A stretch of DNA of 64,000 bases from WHTK01 sp963711035 (GCA_963711035.1 CAVQCN010000001.1:372001-436000), one strand, 5' to 3'; numbered from the stretch's first letter, positions 15,153 to 24,206 are shown. Numbers and translations: made by a program. The notes: a model not told the origin generated them from the letters alone.

Positions 15153-16133
15153 ATGGCTCAGCTAGTCGGCGTCTTCAACACCTCGCACAGCCCCTTCTGC
15201 TACATGCCTCCGGAGCGCTGGGGAGAGGTTCGCGCCTCCCGCGCCCTGCGCGAAGACGTCCCCGTGGACGACGATGCTTCGAACGCGGCCAAGGCCGAGC
15301 GCGTCAAGAACGGCTTCGCCACGCTGCGCCGCAAGCTGGACGAGGCGGGCCCGGACGTGATCATCGTCTTCGGCGACGACCAGCTCGAGTGCTTCAACTT
15401 CAACAACTTCCCCTCCTTTGCCGTGTACGTCGGCGAAGAGTTCGAGGGCAACACCACCGGCAACGACGCGCGCATCGCCAGCGACATCCCGCCGCGTATG
15501 AAGATGAAGGGCCACCCGCAGCTCGGCGTGCACCTTCTCACCGGCATGATGAGGCACGGCTTCGACCCCGCGTTCTGCATGGACATGCCCAACCCGGAGC
15601 GCGGCCTCGGCCACGCCTTCATGCGCCCGGCCGAGTCGCTCACCGACTTCAACACGCCCATCCTGCCGGTGCTACTCAACTGCTACTACGCGCCGCAGCC
15701 CCCGGCTGCCCGCTGCTACCAGTTGGGCAAGGCAGTGCGCGAGATCATCGAGGACTACCCGGACGACCTGCGCGTCGCCGTTGTGGGCTCCGGCGGCCTC
15801 TGGCACACGCCCGGCGCCAGGGACGCCTACCTGGACGAGGACTTCGACCGCGAGATGATGCGCCTCCTCGAGGCCGGCGACGTGCGCGGCATGGCGGAGC
15901 ACTTCGACGCCTACCACATCCCGGCTGGAGACAGCAGCCAGGACATCAGCGAGCGCGGCCGCAGCGCCACCGGCATGCCCGGCTTCGGCGGACCGCAGGG
16001 CGGTACGCGCGAGACGTGCAACTGGATCACTGCCTCGGCGGTGGCGGACGGCCGCAAGCACACCATCGTTGACTACATCCCGCTCTACGCATCGCCCATC
16101 GGCGCCGGCTTCGCCTACTGCGACACGCCGTAG
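15153..16133 (+). CDS. LigB-type extradiol ring-cleavage dioxygenase
   Basis: A 326-residue class III extradiol dioxygenase, the catalytic subunit type that opens protocatechuate, gallate or similar catechols using Fe(II). The N-terminal NTSHSPF supplies a likely iron-binding His (residue 12); FGDDQLECF (about 73-81), RGLGHAFMRP (about 151-160) and SGGLWH are typical of the family. AAGGAG lies 7 nt before the ATG at 15153. No small LigA-like partner gene is adjacent. With the hydratase, FAH-family and RraA genes nearby it suggests aromatic meta-cleavage, but the exact substrate is not shown. Confidence 0.85.
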   Translation: MAQLVGVFNTSHSPFCYMPPERWGEVRASRALREDVPVDDDASNAAKAERVKNGFATLRRKLDEAGPDVIIVFGDDQLECFNFNNFPSFAVYVGEEFEGNTTGNDARIASDIPPRMKMKGHPQLGVHLLTGMMRHGFDPAFCMDMPNPERGLGHAFMRPAESLTDFNTPILPVLLNCYYAPQPPAARCYQLGKAVREIIEDYPDDLRVAVVGSGGLWHTPGARDAYLDEDFDREMMRLLEAGDVRGMAEHFDAYHIPAGDSSQDISERGRSATGMPGFGGPQGGTRETCNWITASAVADGRKHTIVDYIPLYASPIGAGFAYCDTP

Positions 16134-16498
16134 GGCCTGGCGCCCGCAATCGGGCAAGATGGCAATCGGGCAAAGCCTGCGCGTTAGCCGCGGTGTCATT
16201 GCAAGCAGCTCAAAGCCTGCACGGGAGGCCGCGAGGAATGAAGATGCCCACTAGGGTAGCGGGGGCGAAGCTGCATCCGAGCTGAGTCGAAGGGCCATGC
16301 GCGGTGGGTTTGGGAGGTGCCTCCCAAACCCTCTCCTCTTGAGGGCAGGGGCGGAGCAGCCTGCAAGGATGCGCAGCAAGGGTGGCCACCGTGGCAATGA
16401 TGGCAAGTGGTCAGCCGAGGGCCAGCCTCTTCACTGTGTTCGGAGTGACATTTCGAGCGGCAGCGAGGCGCGGCAATCTGGGGCGGGGTGACGGTTCG
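16134..16498. other. non-coding spacer with remnants of dispersed repeats
   Basis: No protein-coding signal. It contains a perfect 12-bp hairpin at 16306-16331 and a degraded copy of the short repeat ending GTTCGGAGTGACA (16427-16452). The hairpin lies 170 nt past the dioxygenase stop, too far and without a T tract to be a convincing terminator. Confidence 0.5.
16306..16331. repeat. perfect 12-bp inverted repeat
   Basis: GGGTTTGGGAGG and CCTCCCAAACCC separated by TG. It is symmetrical, so it could form a hairpin on either strand, and it resembles the core of small dispersed repeats found near other spacers here. Confidence 0.6.
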
Positions 16499-16560
16499 AC
16501 CTCACCCCGGCTGCCGCCTTCCCCTCTCCGTTCGACGGAGAGGGGACCGAGGGGTGAGGT
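16499..16560. repeat. 62-bp dispersed palindromic repeat, intergenic copy
   Basis: Outer arms ACCTCACCCC (16499-16508) and GGGGTGAGGT (16551-16560) enclose inner arms CCCCTCTCCGT (16521-16531) and ACGGAGAGGGG (16535-16545) with a TCG loop. It belongs to the same class as the partial copy inside uvrC. Confidence 0.75.
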
Positions 16561-16605
16561 GAGCCAGTAGCCGGGCTCGCCGGGCGCGTGCTAGATTGGC
16601 TGCAC

Positions 16606-16679
16606 GCCTCAGTAGCTCAGTTGGATAGAGCGGCGGCGTCCTAAGCCGCGCGTCGGGGGTTCGAGTCCCTCCTGGGGCG
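16606..16679 (+). tRNA. tRNA-Arg(CCT)
   Basis: Acceptor GCCTCAG/CTGGGGC (one T-G pair), anticodon arm GCGGC-GTCCTAA-GCCGC with anticodon CCT, TPsiC loop TTCGAGT, discriminator G, and encoded CCA at 16680-16682. A -10 box TAGATT (16592-16597) lies 8 nt upstream. Confidence 0.95.
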
Positions 16680-16845
16680 CCACTATCCCCTTCCAACGTC
16701 TGCACCATATCCACCGCTGTCGCTGGCCCCGAAGAGGAGTATCTTCAGGTTGATCGCCGACGCGAAGAATCTCCGCCTCAGCGTTGACACATTACAATTT
16801 TAGCCCATGCTAACTCTCACAGCGAGAGGGACAAGGAGTATCCCG

Positions 16846-17181
16846 ATGTACGTCGCCATGAACCGATTCAAGGTCATCCCCGGCAAGGAGGACGCCTTCG
16901 TGGACAGTTGGCGCCAGCGCGAGAGCCAACTGCAGAAGTTCGAGGGCTTTCGCTCCTTCGCTCTGCTGCGCAACGACCTGCCTAGCGACGACGGCCTGCT
17001 CGACTACATCTCGCAGACCATCTGGGACCAGCGCACCGACTTCGAGAACTGGCACAACTCTCCGGAATTCCACCAGGCGCACGCGCAGGGCGGCTCCGTC
17101 GAGGGCATCCTCGCCGGTCCGCCGCAGGTAGGGCTCTACAACGCGGTAATCGAAGAAGCCAACACCCGGGTAACGTCCTGA
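16846..17181 (+). CDS. antibiotic-biosynthesis-monooxygenase (HmoA/IsdG-like) family protein
   Basis: A 111-residue ferredoxin-like dimeric fold. The opening MYVAMNRFKVIPGKEDAF and the block FENWHNSPEFHQAHA match the HmoA group of haem-degrading monooxygenases, in which a His in the last helix ligates haem and an Asn near the N-terminus is catalytic (Asn5 here). The ATG at 16846 has AAGGAG 7 nt upstream; an upstream ATG at 16807 lacks one. It stands alone after tRNA-Arg. Haem degradation is plausible, but relatives with unknown substrates also exist. Confidence 0.78.
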   Translation: MYVAMNRFKVIPGKEDAFVDSWRQRESQLQKFEGFRSFALLRNDLPSDDGLLDYISQTIWDQRTDFENWHNSPEFHQAHAQGGSVEGILAGPPQVGLYNAVIEEANTRVTS

Positions 17182-17362
17182 CCGGTTACCCTTCCCGCTT
17201 CTAACGCGTCGGCGGACCTTGCCCGGCCTCCTCTTCTTCCGACAAGGCCTGCCGAGCGCGGCTTTCGAGCGCAAAGTACAGAGTGCAAAGCGCAGAAGCT
17301 GCGAGCCGTCCGATGATCCAGGGCGCTCTATCCCTGCAGTTTGAATTTCGCGCTCTCTACTG

Positions 17363-18022
17363 CTAGTGGTGGTACTCGGTGCGGTCGGTCACGCCGGCGG
17401 CGGCGAAGGCATCGCGGCGCTCGCGGCACTTGTTGCAGGCGTTGCAGTGCACCAGTCGCCCTTCGACCAATCGCGGCGCGACGCAGGTTAGCGTCAGCTC
17501 CAGCGGCAGGTCCGGGAACGCGGCGATGATCTCTTCTTTGTGGCGCCGGCGGTACGGTGCCAGGATGTGCAGCTCGTGCGAGAGGCTGGCGCTGAGCAGG
17601 CGCGCGTAGTCGTCGAAAAAGGCAGGAGAGGCGTCCGGGAACGGGTTGCCGTCCAGCGAGCCGATGGCGACGGCGTGCACATCATTGAGAGCGCACCAGA
17701 CGCCGGTCAGGCCGAGCAGCAGGACGTTGCGCCCCGGCAGGTAAACGGTCTCGTCCGGCTCGTCGGTTTCGGGCACGCCTTCGCCGGTCGTGCTCCAGTG
17801 ATCGCCGTAGAGGCCTCCCAACGGCAGCTGCAGCCTCGTCAGCGGCGCGACGTTGGCGCTGCCCAGCGCGGCGATGAAGGCTTCGAGGGCGCGCTTCTCC
17901 AGCCCCTCCCAGGCGAGGCCGGCTTCAATGTAGACGGGGAAGATGTGGTTCTCGCGCGCCAGGTCGGCCAGCAGGACGGAGCTATCCAGGCCGCCCGAGG
18001 CGAGGACGGCTACTCGCTCCAA
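17363..18022 (-). CDS. queC: 7-cyano-7-deazaguanine synthase (QueC-like)
   Basis: Converts 7-carboxy-7-deazaguanine to preQ0 with ATP and ammonia in the queuosine/7-deazapurine pathway. The N-terminal PP-loop ASGGLDSSVLL and the C-terminal zinc cluster (ELTLTC then HCNACNKCRERRDAF) are diagnostic of the family. The TTG at 18022 has GAGG 6 nt upstream and gives a normal length of 219 residues. A GTG at 18064 would extend it by 14 residues without a ribosome site. It overlaps the end of queD by 13 nt, so the two are translated together. No queE or folE is in the window. Confidence 0.85.
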   Translation of the reverse strand: MERVAVLASGGLDSSVLLADLARENHIFPVYIEAGLAWEGLEKRALEAFIAALGSANVAPLTRLQLPLGGLYGDHWSTTGEGVPETDEPDETVYLPGRNVLLLGLTGVWCALNDVHAVAIGSLDGNPFPDASPAFFDDYARLLSASLSHELHILAPYRRRHKEEIIAAFPDLPLELTLTCVAPRLVEGRLVHCNACNKCRERRDAFAAAGVTDRTEYHH

Positions 18023-18432
18023 GCCTCGCCTCGATAGGACGCGCGGCTGGTCGAGGTCTCCCACAGGCGCACTTCGCTGATCTGCAGGCCGCGCTCGCGC
18101 GCCGCCAGCCAGATCAGGCGGGCGATGTTCTCGGCGGTGGGGTTTTCGTCCATCAGGAAGAGCGGCTCGCCGGCCTGCTCCAGCAGCGGCACCAGCGGGT
18201 CGCGTCGCGAGAGCAGCATCTTGTGGTCCAGCGTCTCGTTGATCCAGGTTTTCACGATGTCGTTGACGTCACCGAAGTCGATGACCATGCCGAGGCGGTC
18301 CAGCGATTCGGCCGCGACGTCTACCTCCACCATCCCGTTGTGGCCGTGCAGGTGGCGGCACTTGCCGTTGTGCTCCAGCAAGCGATGCCCGTAGGAAAAC
18401 TCGATTGTCTTGGTTACCTGAAAGCGCTGCAC
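18010..18432 (-). CDS. queD: 6-carboxytetrahydropterin synthase (QueD/PTPS family)
   Basis: A 140-residue tunnelling-fold enzyme acting on 7,8-dihydroneopterin triphosphate. FSYGHRLLEHNGKCRHLHGHN supplies the catalytic Cys and the zinc-binding HxH, and LWETSTSRASY near the C-terminus carries the pterin-anchoring Glu. The GTG at 18432 is preceded by AGGAGGGG. It lies 14 nt after the SDR stop and overlaps queC. QueD and the close homologue 6-pyruvoyltetrahydropterin synthase are hard to tell apart; the neighbouring queC favours QueD. Confidence 0.88.
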   Translation of the reverse strand: MQRFQVTKTIEFSYGHRLLEHNGKCRHLHGHNGMVEVDVAAESLDRLGMVIDFGDVNDIVKTWINETLDHKMLLSRRDPLVPLLEQAGEPLFLMDENPTAENIARLIWLAARERGLQISEVRLWETSTSRASYRGEAWSE

Positions 18433-18446
18433 AGGACCCCTCCTGT

Positions 18447-19212
18447 CTAGTTCGAGCGCGCGTCCCGGGGCCTCGAGCCCGACAGATGCCGGCCCGAGTC
18501 GACGCGTATGTTCTCGCCCGTTACCGTCTCCGTTCGCAGCAGCGTGACGATCAGCTCTGCGATGTCCTCCGCCGACGACTCGCGGTGCAGCGGCGTTATC
18601 GATAGCACCTTCTCCCACCGGTCCGCAGGCAGGCCGGGCGGAATTGCCGTCGGGCCCGGTGACATGGCGTTGACGAGGATGCCGGAGGGCGCCAGCTCTA
18701 CGGCAAAGGCGCGGGTCATGTAATCGATGGCCGCCTTGCCTGTGAGGTACGGCAGGAAACCGGCATACGGCGTCTGGCCCGCCGCCCAGTCGCCAAAGAA
18801 GACAAGGTGACCGCGCGTAGGGCCCAGGTTCTCCTGCATGACACGCGACGCGTGCAGCGCCAGCAGGTACGTCCCCTTGGCCGCCGACATTCCGTGCTCC
18901 CAGGCTGCGGCGTCCAGCGTCTCCAACGGCGTCTCCGGGTAGTCCGACGCCAGGTTGATGCAGAACGAGAGGTTGCCCATATCTTGCTTCGCCTGCTCGA
19001 CCGCGCGCTGCACCTCGGCCTCGACGGTGAGGTCTGCGGAGATCAACGATCACGCCCTCGCCGATCTCGTCCCGCAGCCGCTCGGCCTCGTCGCGGCTGT
19101 GACGGTAGAGGACGGCGAGGCGTACGCCTTCGCGGGCCAGTCGCTTCGCCACCACGGCGCCGACTCGCCGCGTGCCGGCGATGATAGCGCCGCGACCGTT
19201 CAGCTCCAGCAT
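18447..19212 (-). pseudogene. SDR oxidoreductase, pteridine-reductase-like, frameshifted
   Basis: Short-chain dehydrogenase split between two frames. From the ATG at 19212 the first 55 residues give a cofactor site (IIAGTRRVGAVVAKRL). After GEGVIV the protein continues in another frame from about 19046 as ISADLTVEAEVQRAVEQ and ends at 18447. Skipping one base near 19045 restores a protein of about 254 residues with the catalytic YLTGK. The RVG after the glycine, NLASDYPETPL and the next-door queD recall pteridine reductase/FolM-type SDRs. Whether this is real inactivation, a sequence error or recoding cannot be settled here. It is the first gene of the SDR-queD-queC operon; a -10 TATACT is present on the minus strand at 19242-19247. 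Confidence 0.75.
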
Positions 19213-19376
19213 GACCCGGCCGTCTCCAATCGCATCGCTTCAGTATAGGGGGATCGGCATCCCATGCGGTTCCGCGCGGAGGCGACATACAAGATGGCAG
19301 GTTCCTCTGAGCCGCCTTACTTTCTGTCGGCCAAACCGAAAGGCTGCTAGGCTGGCCTCAGCGAAGGAGCCTGCGT

Positions 19377-20138
19377 GTGACAGACGACGGCACAACCTGG
19401 TACGAGGAGTTCTACGGCCAGGACTATCTCGACATCTACGATACCCACTTCGGCGCCGAGCAGTCGGCGCACGAAGCGCGGTTCGTGGCGGAAGCGGTCG
19501 GTCTGAAGGCCGGCGACCGCGTGCTCGACCTCTGCTGCGGCCGGGGACGGCACGCCGTCGTGCTGGCCGGGATGAGCTTCGAGGTCACCGGCCTCGACCT
19601 CAGCGCCGAGTACCTCACCCTCGCCCGTCAGGCCGCCAACGCCGCCGGTGTCGACGTCGAGCTGCTGCAGGCCGACATGCGCGACATCCCGGCCGTCCGT
19701 CCCTTCGACGCCATCGTCAACCTGTTCAGCTCGTTCGGCTACCTCGAATCGGAGGCGGAAGACGCCCGCGTCCTGCGGGCCGCGTATGCGGGGCTGAGGC
19801 CGGGCGGCCGGTTGCTACTGGACCTGCTCAACCGCGAGTGGGTGCTGCTGAACTACGTCCAGGACGAAGAGCAGCGCGCCGCGGACGGAACCGTCTTTCT
19901 CGAGCACCGCGACTTCGATCTGCGTACGGGCCGCAACCACGTCACGTTCACGGCGGTCGCGCCGGACGGCACGCGGCGAGCGCTACGCGGCCACCACATC
20001 CGCCTCTACACGCTGACTGAGCTGATCGCGATGCTCGACAACGCCGGCCTCGAGTTCGAGACGGCCTACGGCGGCTTCGACGGCGAACCGTACGCGATGA
20101 ACACGCGTCGCATGATCGTCGTCGCGCGCCGGGGATAG
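19377..20138 (+). CDS. class I SAM-dependent methyltransferase
   Basis: A 253-residue methyltransferase. Motif I VLDLCCGRGRHAVVLA (about 49-64), acidic end of strand 2 (VTGLDLS), motif for the adenine pocket (QADMRDIP) and a post-motif LRPGGRLLLDL are all present. The C-terminal half carries strands typical of small-molecule methyltransferases and no DNA-binding motif. The GTG at 19377 has AAGGAG about 6 nt upstream. It is divergent from the SDR-queD-queC operon. Substrate unknown. Confidence 0.88.
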   Translation: MTDDGTTWYEEFYGQDYLDIYDTHFGAEQSAHEARFVAEAVGLKAGDRVLDLCCGRGRHAVVLAGMSFEVTGLDLSAEYLTLARQAANAAGVDVELLQADMRDIPAVRPFDAIVNLFSSFGYLESEAEDARVLRAAYAGLRPGGRLLLDLLNREWVLLNYVQDEEQRAADGTVFLEHRDFDLRTGRNHVTFTAVAPDGTRRALRGHHIRLYTLTELIAMLDNAGLEFETAYGGFDGEPYAMNTRRMIVVARRG

Positions 20139-20181
20139 CAGCGGCTCAAGTGCCCGTTGCTATCTGGCGACTATCTATAAG

Positions 20182-21340
20182 ATGAACCCTCGTCAAAAGG
20201 CGTTTCGCGCCGCGATCGTCATGCTGCTCGCCCTCGATATCCTGGTGAGCGCAGTCTGGGCCTTCATGCCCCGCGACGATCTGCGCGACTTCGGCTCCTT
20301 CGTCGCGTCCGGCGCTGCGGCCAATCGCGGCGACGACCCGTTCGGCGTCTACCCGCAGACCTTCGTGGTCCAGCTCAACGACCACGAGGTGCCGGCGCCG
20401 AACCTCAACCCACCGATCGCCGTCTATCCCTTCCGGTTGCTGGCTCACGTCGACGGCGGGAAGGCAATGGCGGCGATGCGGATCGGCTCTCTGCTGCTCT
20501 TCGGCGCCATGGCTGCCTACTTCATGCGTCGCAACACATCCCTGAGGACGCCGCTCGCTGCCCTCTGGCTGTTCTCGCTCGCAGGCATGTGGCACACGGT
20601 GGAGCTCGGCCAGATCTATATGCTTCTCGTGGCCGCGAGCACCGCCGCGTTCTTCCTCAGCCCTCGCCAACCGCTCCTCGCCGGCCTGCTCATCGGCATC
20701 GTGGTCGCGGTCAAGCCGACCTTCGCCGTCTGGCCCGCCCTCTTGTTCCTGGCCGGCTATCGAAGGACGAGCCTGACGTCGCTTGGCACGGCCGCCGCCC
20801 TGAGCCTTGTACCGCTGGCCATCGATGGACCGACGATCTACCGACAGTGGTTCGACGCGTCGCGCGCGTTCAGCGGCATGACCCTGCCCGGCAACGGCTC
20901 GCTGCTGGCCATCGCCGACCGCGCTGGCGTCGAGCCTGCCGGCATCGCCGCGTCAGCCGTCCTGCTCGCGGCGCTGGCGGTCTGGGCCTTCCGGGTCCGG
21001 CCCGATGTGCGTCAGGCGTCGATGGCAGGCATCCTCGGTGCGCTGGCGCTGGGGCCGATCACCTGGGCGGGTTACGCGCTGTTCGCGTTGCCGTTCCTGG
21101 TCACGCGGCCGTGGGGCGGGTGGGAGAAGCTCTTCGCAACCATGCTCACGGTACCGTTCTGGCTCGTCTTCCCCATCGCCGCCGCGACGCCCCTGCTGAG
21201 CTTCCTGGTCGGCCCGCTCTACGGCTGGGCGATCCTGGGCATGCTCGCCGTCAACTGCCTTGCGACCCGGACCATCGCGCCGCCGATCAGCCACCGACAT
21301 CGAGTCGACGACCGAGCCCACCTTCCTCGCCGCAGCCTGA
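20182..21340 (+). CDS. DUF2029/GT87-like membrane mannosyltransferase, C-terminal frameshift
   Basis: A polytopic protein with about ten membrane segments that resembles the GT87 (DUF2029) polyprenol-phosphate-mannose transferases, with an N-terminal acidic DDLRDFG and a large external loop. In frame, translation runs past the last helix straight through tRNA-Val to a stop at 21561, giving an implausible tail. Skipping one base near 21270-21295 ends the protein as TDIESTTEPTFLAAA with a stop at 21340, which reads naturally, so that end is given. The start ATG has no ribosome site and an AT-rich TATCTATAAG abuts it. Transferase activity is inferred from topology only. Confidence 0.65.
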
Positions 21341-21394
21341 ACGACGGCTCCTTGACGCTGCTCTCGCGGCGTTCCTACACTGAGTATCCCCAAC

Positions 21395-21467
21395 GGGCGG
21401 TTAGCTCAGCTGGCAGAGCGCTTCCTTCACACGGAAGAGGTCACAGGTTCAAGTCCTGTACCGCCCA
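21395..21467 (+). tRNA. tRNA-Val(CAC)
   Basis: Acceptor GGGCGGT/ACCGCCC, anticodon arm CTTCC-TTCACAC-GGAAG with anticodon CAC, TPsiC arm ACAGG-TTCAAGT-CCTGT, discriminator A, encoded CCA at 21468-21470. Confidence 0.95.
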
Positions 21468-21570
21468 CCACCCGTCACCACCACCTGTCACCGCCTCACA
21501 CCACTCGACCTGCATCCGCACCACGCACAGTCCTGAACTCGCGACGCCGTTCTGCCGATAACTGATCTGC

Positions 21571-24078
21571 ATGCAGACTTCGATCGCGCCGGCGCCTGAA
21601 TCAGACACGGCCAGGGCACTCGGACTGCGCGTGGGGCTCGCCGCCAGGAGCGGCAGCATCCTCGTGGCGTCGCTGTTCGTCCCCTGGCTCGTCTTCCTTC
21701 TTCTCCTCGACTCGTCGACGTCGGACTTCGCCCAGATCCGCGCCTTGCAGTTCCTCTACGGCGCAATGATCGCGAGCTACTGCATCTTCCTGCTGATACG
21801 GCGGCGATTGCCGGGCCGCACTCCCGTCGACCTCGTAGCCGGCGCGCTTGTCCTCACCTACGCCGCATCGATCCTGCTGTCGCCGTACCGCGCCATCTCC
21901 TTCGACGCGACGCTCTTCCTCGTGACCGCCGTAGTCGTCTTCTACGCCCTGCGCGATATGGAAGCGATTTCCGTCGACCTCATCATCCGCGCCTTTCTCA
22001 CGGGCATGATCGTGCTTTCCCTTTTCGTGTTGTTGCGCGTTATCGACGTCTACGCCGCTTATGGCCACCTGCTCGATGCCGTGGTTGGCCACGCCAGCCT
22101 CGGCGACGTGCTGTCGACGAGCGTTCCGCGAACCGGCGGGCAGCATCATCCCAACGTGACGGCGATGCTGATCAATCTGGCGCTGCCGTTCGCGGCCGCC
22201 CTGATCCTACGGCCCCGCCACGGCGCCGATCGGCTGCTGGGCGGCATGGCGGTGCTCGTCTGCCTGCCCGCGCTCTTCTTCACGCTCTCGCGGGGCGGCT
22301 GGATGGGCCTCGTCGCCGGCGGGGCCGTCTTCGCGGCTCTCCTTTTCCTGCGCCCCATCGACATCAGCTGGGTCAGCCGTGCCCTCGAGCGCGCCCGACG
22401 CCACAAGCTCGCAGCGACCGTCGGCGGCTCCGTCGTCGCGCTGGGCGTCATCGTTGTAGCGATACAAATCTGGGCCCGCCGCGAGCAGTTGCTCTTTCGC
22501 CACACCCTCTCCCTGCGTGAGGAGATGGTGGACATCGGGCTGAAGATCTTCAGCGCGCACCCCATCCTGGGCGCCGGCCCGCACTCCTTCGGTCTGCTGT
22601 ACGAGAGCTTCGGCGGCCAGCACGCCACGGACGCCGTCCATCCGCACAACGCCTATGTGCTAACGCTGATCGACGTCGGCATCGTCGGCGCGGCGCTCTA
22701 CGCCATCGGTCTCGCCATCGTGGCATACGTGCTGATCCAGGGCTTGCGCGCCGTCGATCAATCGAGACGGCTGCAGATCATCGCCTGCGCCGCGGCGCTC
22801 ACGACGTTCCTCGTCCACGGCCTGGTCGATTCGCCCTTCATCTGGCAGTCGATGCTGCTCGCCATCGCCGTCGTTATGGCCATCGCCTTCCGGCTCTCGC
22901 CGGCCCGCATCGAGATTCCCCGGGCAGCCTCGCTCGCCGCTCGCCTGCTGGTACTCGCTCTCGTGCCCCTGCTTTTCGCCGGCTGGGCCCTGAGGGACAA
23001 CGCAAACGCCAGCTACGACCAGAGCCTGCGCTCGTTGCATGAGGCCCGCTTCGCCGACGCGGCGACTGAAGCCGTGGCCGCAGCGGACCTCCAGCCCGGC
23101 TCGGCCGCGTATCAAATCAACGCCGGCATCACGACTGCCCTGCAGCAGCTCGAGACGCAACCGGAGACGCCCGACTTCACGAGCGCGATTCAGCATCTGG
23201 AGCGGGCCATCCAGGACGACCCGCACGGCGCTATCGCCTACGCGAACCTGGCCGTGCTGCAAAGCCGCCAGGGTGACACCGCCGCCGCCGTCGAGGCCGC
23301 TCGCGCCGCGCTGGCGCGCGCCGGCAACGATTCGACGATTGCAACGCTGGCGGGCACCATCTTCGAGACGGCCGGCCTGGACGACGAAGCGGTGGCCGCC
23401 TATTCGATCGCGCTCGACCAGGACGCGAATCTGGCGGAGGCGCCCTACTGGGCGGCCAGCCCGCAACGACTCGCGATTCGCGACCGCGCGATCGCCGAGA
23501 CCAACCTGACGCCGTGCCAGATCGGCCGCGCCGCCGCTCTCTACGGACCGGTCGAAGGCAGCTTCGACGGTCTGATCCAGGGTTGCAGCGCCCTGGCTGT
23601 CGCAGAGCCGCACAACGTCGACGACCAGGTCTCGCTGGCCCTGCTCCTCAACGCGGCCGGCCGGCACGACGAAGCGGTCGCGGCCCTGGATGCGGCGCGA
23701 CGTCTGGCATCGGACAATCCGGCCGTCCACCTGGCGCGCGGGGTCATCCTGAGTGGCACGCTCGACGTGACGACCCAGCGGGACGAGCTGCTGCAGGCAG
23801 GCCACGATGGACGCTTGCTGCTGGCGCAAACGTACACCTCCGCGGGCGAAGCGCTGCCGCAGCCGTTGGCCGACCTCCTGTCCAGCACGATCAAGGAACC
23901 GCTGGAATCACCGCTCGGGAACCTTGTAAAGCTAAGGTTCACGCTGGGCGGCCGCTACTTCGACCAGGACTTGCTGCGCGGGGCGCCGGAGGTGCAACTC
24001 CTGCCCGGCCAGTGGCAGGAGCTGGTCTCACCGTTCACGAGCGGCATCAGGCAGGTCCTCACGGTAACCGGGGGCTGA
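21571..24078 (+). CDS. O-antigen ligase/polymerase-like membrane protein fused to TPR repeats
   Basis: An 835-residue protein. The first 470 residues hold about twelve membrane segments with the large periplasmic loop and motifs of the Wzy/WaaL family (TLSRGGWMGL near 231-240, HPHNAYVLTL near 352-361), which polymerise or attach lipid-linked glycans. After a last hydrophobic segment (about 448-472) comes a soluble part of about 360 residues with Ala-rich TPR-like helix pairs (for example AIAYANLAVLQSRQGDTAAAV). The gene begins 101 nt after tRNA-Val and ends 37 nt before tRNA-Leu. It may glycosylate a surface polymer together with the upstream GT87-like protein. Confidence 0.85.
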   Translation: MQTSIAPAPESDTARALGLRVGLAARSGSILVASLFVPWLVFLLLLDSSTSDFAQIRALQFLYGAMIASYCIFLLIRRRLPGRTPVDLVAGALVLTYAASILLSPYRAISFDATLFLVTAVVVFYALRDMEAISVDLIIRAFLTGMIVLSLFVLLRVIDVYAAYGHLLDAVVGHASLGDVLSTSVPRTGGQHHPNVTAMLINLALPFAAALILRPRHGADRLLGGMAVLVCLPALFFTLSRGGWMGLVAGGAVFAALLFLRPIDISWVSRALERARRHKLAATVGGSVVALGVIVVAIQIWARREQLLFRHTLSLREEMVDIGLKIFSAHPILGAGPHSFGLLYESFGGQHATDAVHPHNAYVLTLIDVGIVGAALYAIGLAIVAYVLIQGLRAVDQSRRLQIIACAAALTTFLVHGLVDSPFIWQSMLLAIAVVMAIAFRLSPARIEIPRAASLAARLLVLALVPLLFAGWALRDNANASYDQSLRSLHEARFADAATEAVAAADLQPGSAAYQINAGITTALQQLETQPETPDFTSAIQHLERAIQDDPHGAIAYANLAVLQSRQGDTAAAVEAARAALARAGNDSTIATLAGTIFETAGLDDEAVAAYSIALDQDANLAEAPYWAASPQRLAIRDRAIAETNLTPCQIGRAAALYGPVEGSFDGLIQGCSALAVAEPHNVDDQVSLALLLNAAGRHDEAVAALDAARRLASDNPAVHLARGVILSGTLDVTTQRDELLQAGHDGRLLLAQTYTSAGEALPQPLADLLSSTIKEPLESPLGNLVKLRFTLGGRYFDQDLLRGAPEVQLLPGQWQELVSPFTSGIRQVLTVTGG

Positions 24079-24115
24079 TCCAAACACGCCTGAGGATGTA
24101 GACTAGAAAAACCGC

Positions 24116-24198
<83 letters not shown>

Positions 24199-24206
24199 CC
24201 ATTAAT

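Noticed and set aside
16306..16331. Hairpin as terminator of the dioxygenase gene
   Set aside because: Located 170 nt past the stop and not followed by a T tract; it fits a repeat better.
18010..19212. Single 400-residue SDR-QueD fusion protein
   Set aside because: The frame between the SDR break (about 19045) and queD lacks SDR similarity; the SDR continues in another frame and QueD has its own GTG and ribosome site.
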